In this document: piece after piece, positions 57,486 to 64,000 of the stretch | How the letters are laid out: every line of letters begins with the position of its first letter | Numbering within the stretch: position 1 is the stretch's first letter | Assembly (NCBI GenBank): GCA_963662175.1 | Contig: OY759226.1 | Span: forward strand, 24,040,446 to 24,104,445 | DNA: 64,000 nucleotides | From: Aradus depressus | Lineage: Eukaryota > Arthropoda > Insecta > Hemiptera > Aradidae | Reading direction: 5' to 3' | Notes under the pieces: model-generated | Databases searched by the model: none | Told to the model about the DNA's origin: nothing | What the model saw: the letters and a program-made list of their open reading frames with translations, nothing else | Made by a program: the position numbers and the translations under genes

Positions 57486-57593
57486 CCACTTTCCAGTGGA
57501 AGGCGCCCAGTCCTATTCAGGTTCCTGTCCAGATGGGAGCTGCCCCCGTTATTCTTGAAATATCACATTTTCCAGATGCATTTAGACCTAATG
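57486..57593 (+). CDS. Candidate exon 4 of the long aquaporin isoform
   Basis: The acceptor ccccgtag at 57478-57485 gives a 108-nt exon that enters in phase 1 and leaves in phase 1, with donor GTATGT at 57594. It encodes ATFQWKAPSPIQVPVQMGAA followed by PVILEISHFPDAFRPN. Phase 1 at the 3' end is exactly what the channel exon at 59109 requires. Other AGs at 57496 and 57520 give the same reading frame but not the incoming phase needed from 51813. The polypyrimidine tract is only moderate, so the 5' boundary is the weakest part of the model. A truncated Harbinger-type terminus lies 55 bp upstream. Confidence 0.45.
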
Positions 57594-57599
57594 GTATGT

Positions 57600-57871
57600 T
57601 TTTTTTTTTTGTTGTTTGTTGTGTTGTTGTTTTTTGTGTTGTTTCATGATTAAATACAAAGATGATGAATATAGAATTTATTTTAATTTTCTTACAAGAT
57701 GTACTTAGAACAGGATTGTGAGAATTAAAAGTTGAGGATTACAAGATTTTGTTCACTTGAAGGCTATCCTTGAAATAACCCACCCGGTTTCGTTATTTCA
57801 AATTTAGCCAATCCTATTAGATCCAGGGACAAAAAATAGAAAGTTCTGGTTGTCCCCTCGCCCCAAAACGA

Positions 57872-57906
<35 letters not shown>

Positions 57907-58440
57907 CACTCGTCGAATCCTCTTAAATGATATGCCACACATTGTAATTATAAATAGACGACCTCTACCCCCCCCCCCCCCCCCCCCGCCCCAACTACTT
58001 CTTTCACAAATCAAAATTTGTTAGACATCACAAAAAATTGTAAAAAATCAATGATTCTTGCGTGGTACCCGAACAATTAGACAGACATTCAGCTTTATTA
58101 AATAATTATATACAAATCTGAAAATATTTTTGTATTCGGTGTACATCTTAACGCCCCTCGTAATAGACATCATTCTTACTCATTGCATCAAATTTTATTT
58201 TATTTATTCTAAGAAATATGTCATAATTATATGTATTATTTTCTTTTACTGCATTCAAATTTAATTTCATTTTAATTTAAAGTATTTATTAAATTCATCC
58301 CCCTAATTTGTAACAGCGATATTACCTTCAAGTCCGCTTTTATAATTTTTTTAAAATAGGGTTAGTTATGTTGTGTTGTGAAGTAAAGATATTTTTAAAT
58401 TTAAGACAAACATCGTAGCTAGTATATACTTGTCACTCTA
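57600..58440. other. Aquaporin intron 4 sequence
   Basis: Contains a GTTGT-rich tract after the donor, a short (TA)n at 57877-57902 and a poly-C run at 57969-57987. No exon was seen apart from the alternative first exon at 58449. Confidence 0.5.
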
Positions 58441-58448
58441 GAATAATT

Positions 58449-58515
58449 ATGTCAACGGAGTTTGGAGATCTGAAAAATAGTTTAAATACAGAAAAATTAC
58501 TAGACGAAATAACAG
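58449..58515 (+). CDS. Alternative first coding exon of aquaporin (short isoform)
   Basis: ATG at 58449 opens 22 codons and one base, then a strong ACAG|GTAAGA donor at 58516. The peptide reads MSTEFGDLKNSLNTEKLLDE then IT. It leaves in phase 1, so it joins the channel exon at 59109 exactly as the 57486 exon does. The resulting N-terminus (about 33 hydrophilic residues before the first membrane segment) is normal for a short aquaporin. An in-frame TAA lies just upstream, which rules out reading through from an earlier exon. This fits a second promoter in intron 4; a TATATA stretch near 58422 is too close to the ATG to be convincing. Confidence 0.6.
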
Positions 58516-59108
58516 GTAAGATAAGGGATGAAATGAATTTTTTTTGTTTTTTTTTATTATAACTGCAGTGTAGTATTCAGCTAATGAGTCATAAAATTAA
58601 ATTTAAAAAAATCTTTTCTACTGTCTGTAATCCAGAAAAATGAAGTCACATAATCCATATTGTTCAGAAGAGGGATTAATTTATTTTTACAATGCCATAT
58701 TTTTTCACTTTTAGCAAATTTGCTTGTATATACTTTTTTTTTATTTTACGTCGCACGACTTCAGGGTCATTAGCGACGACTATTGTGTCTACATGTCCTC
58801 GTAGAGTGATGAGTCCGTACCATTCGTAGTAGGTACATTGTACATTTATAAACTTATAAATACGTATTTGTAAATTTAAAAAAATATATTTTTAATCCCT
58901 TTGAATGTTTAAATTTTTTTTTATGACAACTTCTGTTTTGAATTGTATTTTATTGAAATTGTATTAACTAGGTAATTTATTAGGATTAGGCTTATTCATG
59001 TGTTTCATTCAAGTAGAAATCCATCTTGGATTTTCTTAGGGGAGAGATTGGTGTATTGATATTATTTATTTTGTTATTTTACTAATTAATTTTGTTATTT
59101 GTTTACAG

Positions 59109-59317
59109 TTTTACAAAAGAAGAAAGGTTCTTCAAATAACCGCTACTACCGATATGGACAGATATTTTTCGCTGAAGTTATCGGAACGGGAATGCTGCTG
59201 TTTATGATCTGTATGATATCGTTTTCTTTTCCAACATCGAATGATATTGTCTCACCCTTCTTCGGCCGACTGGTTGGTGCTATAGGATCAGGTTTTACTG
59301 TTGCTACAATTGTTCAG
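59109..59317 (+). CDS. Aquaporin channel exon: membrane segments 1 and 2
   Basis: This 209-nt exon (acceptor tttacag, donor CAG|GTAATT) enters in phase 1 and leaves in phase 0. It starts VLQKKKGSSNNRYYRYGQIF, then the typical MIP segment 1 with FFAEVIGTGMLLFMIC, an extracellular loop, and segment 2 with GRLVGAIGSGFTVATIVQ. The AE..GT motif and GxxVAT..Q are family hallmarks. Aligning backwards from the final Gln to human AQP1 puts Ser at the position of Phe56 of the aromatic/arginine filter, which suggests a wider pore than in a strict water channel. The protein would sit in the plasma membrane and conduct water or small neutral solutes. Family assignment is firm; substrate is inference. Confidence 0.92.
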
Positions 59318-59383
59318 GTAATTTTTTTTTTTTTTTTTAATTAAAATTGTCTATATAATGTTTCATTAGACTTTAACTGTTAA

Positions 59384-59617
59384 AAAATAAAGAAAATTTA
59401 TGTTTTTTTTCCACAAAATATGTGGGAGTACTTTCGGTATTGCTACCATCTTCAGACACGACTTAACACTTTTTAGGCTGAAGATGGTAGCAATACCGAA
59501 AGTACTCCCATATATTTTATATATTTTGTGAAATAGGCAATATTTTTAAAAAACTTACTTTTTCATTGTTTTTTATTGAGTGTTTGACAATATCTTTGCA
59601 GACAGTGTTAAGTATCA
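59384..59617. mobile_element. Hairpin insertion with hammerhead-like cores, 11-bp TSD (copy 2)
   Basis: This 234-bp insert in the aquaporin intron is flanked by TTAACTGTTAA (59373-59383 and 59618-59628). Inverted arms carry CTGAAGATGGTAGCAATACC + GAAAG at 59478-59502 (+) and 59431-59455 (-). The core folds as CUGAAGA, a 4-bp stem GGUA/UACC closed by GCAA, then GAAA, with one extra U after CUGAAGA. Confidence 0.75.
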
Positions 59618-59934
59618 TTAACTGTTAATTATTTTAAGTCTAATATAACTTACGCATCAATCAATGGCGGCATCTATAGTGTTAAACAGACCTAAATATT
59701 TTAAAGAATTGAAAACCCTTTTTGTTTCTCTTCGCCATTAATGATACACTTTTCGAACAATAATGTTTGAAAATATGGTAGTTTATATAAAATTAGGGAT
59801 GATCAAATATATTTTTATGGGTTTAAATCGCAAAATAATTGTGTATCTGGAATTTTTCTGATGCAGCAGCAACCTTAAAAAAATGTCCATTTCTCAATAT
59901 GTCTATTTCTTAATCTGTTGTCTTAATCTGTTAA

Positions 59935-59977
59935 GTAAGGACTCCAATATCCAAGTTTTGGATATTGGAGTCCTTAC
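59935..59977. repeat. Perfect 20-bp hairpin in aquaporin intron 5
   Basis: GTAAGGACTCCAATATCCAA and its exact inverse are separated by three bases. No associated gene was found. Confidence 0.75.
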
Positions 59978-60309
59978 CGCAATCAATCAATTCAAAGGGA
60001 CAAGGTTTTACATGTGCGTTCCTCAAAACGTCCAGTCGTCGGGAGTCTCAGTATATGAAGTATATCACAATGCTCATATTACGGTCGTACTCTAAATAAG
60101 AATTACCATGAATCACGTTTTTAGAAGACCCACTAAAATAAACAAACACAAAGCCACTTGTTGTGGACACAACGTGAATCACAGTGCAAAGAAGAACGAA
60201 GATAACAGCGTTTGCAATTTCGTCAGTAGTTGGCGTGAAGCCCTTGAAACTACAATGACGGGGTTTTTCCCCACACGCGCGTGCGATGACGGGGTTCTTC
60301 CCCGTCACA

Positions 60310-61120
60310 GCTAATATCCAACCTTACTTTAAAGTAGATGGGTTTTATCAATGATAAGGACGGCATATTCAGAATATATACCTTAAAATACAACAAATGG
60401 CGCCCTCAACTCATTTTCGACCAAAAATGCGATGACAGGAGTTTTTCCCCTGTACCCTTCAATTATATTTTTGTATCAGAAAAGTTTAAAATTTGACACT
60501 TTCGAGGTTAAGTTACTCTTCTCTCATGAAATTACTCTCAATTAGGCTGATTGAGATATTGACATTTTTTCTCTCGAAAGGCACCTTTTTCACAAGAGTT
60601 CTAGATTCATAATTAAAGCTAAAAGATAGCAAAACAATTGAAATAATTATTAGAAAATGGTTTCATTTAAATCAGATATTAACAAATTACTTTAAAATAA
60701 TGCAAAGTCTGTACCGAGTTAAAATGGCTCTTCCCATTTTCTCTTCGACAATATTTTCTAAGCTTCTTTCTCTATCAAACCATATCTTCCCAAAAGCCTT
60801 CCTATATCTTCCAAATGCTCCACTTTAAATCCCATATCCAGCAGAAAGTCGTAATTTTTCCATAACTTCTTCCTTATCCAGGCTAACTGCCTCTGGAACT
60901 CTTTCCTTCTCCAGAATCTCCATTCTCCAATCCATTATTAATTCATTTAAGTCCCTACTTTTCCATTATCTCCTAACTCAACAAACCTCTGATTCCTAAG
61001 GCTTGCTTCCATGAGATAGTTCTCGTCTTCCTATAAGTCTCTCCCTCCACTGGACAGATTTTTGTTTCATCAGCCCAGTTGGAACATAACTTGGTTTTCA
61101 CTTCTTACCACATATTTTTT
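60310..61120. other. Aquaporin intron 5 sequence, nothing recognised
   Basis: AT-rich then TC-rich sequence. Small GACGGGG..CCCCGTC-type hairpins occur just upstream (60256-60306) and at 60430-60455. Confidence 0.45.
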
Positions 61121-61122
61121 CT

Positions 61123-61300
61123 ATGTCCTTCGGATGGGACGTTAAGCGATGGTCCCGAGACTACGATGTCAGCTACTCTTTAAAAAATTTAGGACTCCCA
61201 TAGTAGAGTCAGGCTCATGTCAGAGTGACAAAAGAGCGCTCTGGTAGTAGGCGATATGCCCTTGTAGTTAAAGCCCGGGCATGAGTCACAATAACTATTT
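61123..61300 (+). mobile_element. SINE fragment in aquaporin intron 5
   Basis: Body from TGTCCTTCGGATGGGACGTT to tail CATGAGTCACAATAACTA. Confidence 0.7.
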
Positions 61301-61569
61301 TTTCTTTTCTCACTGACTTCTGTTTTTGTTTATAATTAATTACTCATTATTATTTATTTTTTTATATTATTTTAATTTAATGGCTCGTCATTTACAATTA
61401 TTGTTTCTTTAGTTAATTCCTAGAGGCCTCTTTTTTTTTCTTTATTCTGTCTCAATTGGTTTATAATTGTATTCTTTTGTTTATTTTTTACGTTATTAAT
61501 CTTAGAGGACGTAAGTCCTAGAATAAAGATTATTAATTTTAAGGTAAATTGAATGACTGAAAACGACTG

Positions 61570-61828
61570 AGGCCCGTGTTTTAACTACAAGGTCATATCG
61601 CCTACTACCAGAGCGCTCTTTCGTCACTCTGGTGGACTTGAACCCGAGAGTCCTAAATTTGTATTCACCTAGGGAAGGGGTCTTTAACGAGTACCTGACA
61701 TCCGAAGGACGGCGTGCTTAAGTTTATTTTACCTTCTAGATAAAATAAACCACGGCCGGGTTTCGAACCCGCGATCTTGAGCTCAGAAGGCAAGCTTCTG
61801 TAAGTATTGTGGGCCCTCTGGGGAAAGT
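61570..61828 (-). mobile_element. SINE fragment in aquaporin intron 5
   Basis: Minus-strand body plus tRNA head (GGTTTCGAACCCGCGATC) with internal deletions. It lies 270 bp from the plus-strand fragment, giving an inverted SINE pair that could fold in the pre-mRNA. Confidence 0.7.
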
Positions 61829-62314
61829 CTCGTGACTGACTGTGAGTCTGCTTCGTCTATCTTCTGTTTACTTTACCATTGTCAAGGTTTACGACCCGTT
61901 TCCACTCAGTCCCATTTACAACACAACTCAAGAGTTTTACGAGGACTTGTTATCCAATCATTTAAAGCAGTTGAAACGAGTCAAAAAGACGGCTGAAAAA
62001 GGTTTTGACAGTTGTGATATGTTTTTTTTTTTTTTTTACGTGAAAACGTCTATTCGCTCGTTAAGCACAGTGATAGCCGGTCAAACTTTCTTGTGTTACA
62101 AAATACCGTCAGATTTCAATCGATAATAACTACGAGACTAATAATGCGATAACAACGATTGAGGTCACAATGGATAGAGCATGTCTGCACGTGTTTGTTT
62201 TGCCTGTGACGTTATCAGGCTAGTGTGGGCGCCGGCGGATGATTGTTGCGAATTAGCGTTGTGTAAAATTAGAAATTAGTGTAGCGTGATAACGCGTTTA
62301 GATAGGACGTTGAT

Positions 62315-62659
62315 TTGGGTGTCATTGTAAAGAGCTTGAAGAGCACTACTAGGACTCAAAGTGAAACAATACTAATATTCGCCGAAATATATGTAAAAAT
62401 CTGTATTAAATTGAAAATTGCGAAAAAATTAAAGATGTCTCATATGAATCGTAAATATGCGCGGAATTATAGAAAACGCAAATCAGAGGAAAGCTCGCAT
62501 CGGAATTTTAAAAACCTGAAAAGTCTAGTGCCGAGCAAATGCAAGAGCTACGGCAGCATCGAAAAGAAAATGAAAAATGATTTTATCCCGACGTTTTCAC
62601 GGAAAATCTACGGCGTGGACCTTGACTACGCCTTAATGTTTTTTTCGTCTTGTTTTTGA
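62315..62659 (+). CDS. Orphan basic reading frame
   Basis: A 114-codon frame (the start is a GTG or TTG-type codon or an internal ATG at 62434) contains SHMNRKYARNYRKRKSEESS and KNLKSLVPSKCKSYGS, very rich in Lys, Arg and Ser. It could be a nuclear or transposon-borne protein fragment. It lies in aquaporin intron 5. Not recognised. Confidence 0.15.
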   Translation: MGVIVKSLKSTTRTQSETILIFAEIYVKICIKLKIAKKLKMSHMNRKYARNYRKRKSEESSHRNFKNLKSLVPSKCKSYGSIEKKMKNDFIPTFSRKIYGVDLDYALMFFSSCF

Positions 62660-62689
62660 CAATTTATATGCAGGACGTCTTGAAAAAAA

Positions 62690-63625
62690 AAGTCGGGGAA
62701 TCACCGATTATGTACTTCCCCAGAACGAATTAATCAATTACCTTTTCTCTCCCCCTCCAAAACCAGTCGATTGTTTGCGCAAATACTTACATAGGGGTTC
62801 CTAAATCCACATACTAAATTTTGTGTAGATAAATTATTATTAAGTTATTAGAGTTTTTGAGGTAAGCCTCTCCCCTAATCCCCCTTCCCTCTAACCGATT
62901 TGGCTAAAAATCGATAGGTGTTGTCCTTATGGGGTTTTCGTCTCATGTATAAACTTTCGTATCGATACATTCATTCTATCGGCAGTTATTAGAGTTTTTA
63001 TGTCGTTATGTCATGTTAGGTTAATTGTACAGCATGGGATTTCCTATCGATAGACTTTTTGTACAAAAGGGGGGATCCTTTCCTCTCACCGATTTGACTG
63101 AAAATCGATAGTAAAAAAAAGACACAGAGCTGTTGTCCACTCACGACTTTATTTTGCAAAGCCAGCTTTCAGTCTAATGAGACCATGTTCAGTGCTAACT
63201 CTCATTTTGACTGACTAATCTATCAACAGTCAAGTTATTGGAGAAACTCAAAATAACAGAGTTAGCACTGAAGATGGTCTCATTAGACTGAAAGCTGACT
63301 TTGCTAAATAAACTCGTGAGTGGACAACAGCTCTGTCTTTTTTTAATACAGCACGCTCACAACAACCTCCAAAAAATTCCTCAGAAAATCGATAGGTGTT
63401 GTCCTTTGGGGTTTTCGTCTCACATATAAAATTTTGTATCGATTCATTCACTCTATCGGCAGTTATTAGAGTTTTTATGTTAAGCCTCCCCTTTATCCCC
63501 TCCTTTCCTTTGGTCGATTGAGCTGAAAAATAATAGGTGTCGTCAATAGAAGATGCTGGGTTCACCTATAAAATTTCGTGTCGTTATATTCATTCTATTG
63601 GGAGTTATCGTGTTCACAGACAGAC
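62690..63625 (-). repeat. CTTCCCC-family copy split by the hairpin insertion
   Basis: Right end at 62692 (CGGGGAATCACCGATTATGT), several modules, interrupted at 63112-63384 and continuing to 63625. Confidence 0.7.
63112..63384. mobile_element. Hairpin insertion with hammerhead-like cores, 11-bp TSD (copy 3)
   Basis: This 273-bp insert splits a CTTCCCC-family repeat and is flanked by AAAATCGATAG (63101-63111 and 63385-63395). Arms of about 95 bp (63119-63214 and about 63248-63344) are inverse copies, followed by about 39 unpaired bases. The + arm has CTGAAGATGGTCTCATTAGA + CTGAAAGC at 63268-63295, with stem GGUCU/AGACU; the - arm copy is at 63164-63192. Confidence 0.75.
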
Positions 63626-63644
63626 ATAAATAAATAGTAGAGAA

Positions 63645-63705
63645 ATAAGATCTGGTAGTAGGCGATATAACTTAGTAGTTAGGCCGGGCATGAGTCATAA
63701 TAACT
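63645..63705 (+). mobile_element. SINE tail fragment
   Basis: Matches the last 50 bp (TCTGGTAGTAGGCGATAT to CATGAGTCATAATAACTAAC), 130 bp upstream of the aquaporin NPA exon. Confidence 0.65.
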
Positions 63706-63832
63706 AACACAAATATAACAAAAATATTTGCCCTGGCAGATATTTACCTGAAAATATGTTTGCCTACGACATATAGTGGATTTCAAGGCTCTAATTACAA
63801 TCCTTTATCATATGTTATACCTCCTGTTGTAG

Positions 63833-63976
63833 GTTTTCGGACACATCTCTTCAGCTCACCTGAACCCGGCTGTGACGGCCTGTTTCTTCTCTCTGGGCAC
63901 CGTTGATATGATCACCTCGGTGATATACACTATAGGCCAACTGGTCGGAGCCACTCTTGGATATGGTGCACTTATC
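63833..63976 (+). CDS. Aquaporin exon with first NPA motif; gene continues past the window
   Basis: This 144-nt, phase 0-to-0 exon (acceptor ctcctgttgtag, donor GTGAGT at 63977) encodes VFGHISSAHLNPAVTACFFS and then segment 3 (VIYTIGQLVGATLGYGALI). HIS(S/G)AHLNPAVT is the re-entrant half-helix with the first NPA box of the aquaporin pore. The protein here ends at about residue 140 (short isoform) or 218 (long isoform). Segments 4-6, the second NPA and the other three filter residues lie beyond the right edge, so the subfamily (Drip, Prip, Eglp or Rpip) cannot be settled. Intron 5, just before this exon, is 4.5 kb and contains SINE pieces and a hairpin insertion. Confidence 0.93.
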
Positions 63977-64000
63977 GTGAGTTTATACTTTTTTTTTTTT

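Overview
This is an AT-rich animal window, very probably insect and possibly hemipteran. That placing rests on the insect-type secreted nuclease homologue, TTAGG-like SINE tails and the mix of Transib, Helentron-like, Penelope-like and pogo/Tc1 elements; no single marker fixes the species. There are long introns, no bacterial-style gene packing, and most of the sequence is transposon debris.

Only two host genes are well supported. The first is an aquaporin (MIP family) on the + strand, cut off by the right edge. Its channel exons are 59109-59317 and 63833-63976 (first NPA motif). Two alternative 5' ends splice in the same phase into the first channel exon: a short exon at 58449-58515 that begins with ATG, and a chain of four small exons (5752-5865, 13287-13331, 51813-51904, 57486-57593) that would add about 100 residues of proline-rich N-terminus across some 53 kb of intron. 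If that model is right, nearly the whole window is aquaporin intron. The second gene is intronless, lies within intron 3 of that model on the same strand (53062-54294), and encodes a 410-residue secreted relative of the insect DNA/RNA non-specific endonucleases. Its catalytic His and metal-ligand Asn appear to be lost. It has its own TATA box, which sits in a 119-bp tandem duplication, and an AATAAA signal.

Layout by region: 0-8.7 kb has tRNA-derived SINEs, pieces of a roughly 1-kb family with CTTCCCC-type ends, a pogo-type MITE and a Harbinger-type element that contains a young SINE. 9.2-10.8 kb is a Tc1 element with a broken transposase. 16-18.2 kb holds Penelope-like remnants. 18.3-19.8 kb is a Transib (RAG1-related) element whose ends look like a 23-spacer recombination signal; it is inserted in the hairpin of a Helentron-like element. 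21-24 kb is a Helentron-like element with a 144-bp array. 24.6-29.3 kb has 3' ends of three different LINEs, a pogo MITE and a ribozyme-like hairpin. 31-38 kb has more CTTCCCC repeats and a young SINE. 39.3-40.2 kb is a 33-bp satellite. 41-48.5 kb holds two large Helentron-like elements with two-part arrays, separated by a SINE-derived satellite of about 440 bp per unit. 50.8-51.7 kb is a hAT relic. 55.7-57.3 kb has three separate minisatellites.

The most distinctive signals are the Transib element with canonical CACAGTG ends, and three separate 234-273-bp hairpin insertions. Each hairpin carries a hammerhead-like core in both arms and each is flanked by an exact 11-bp target-site duplication.
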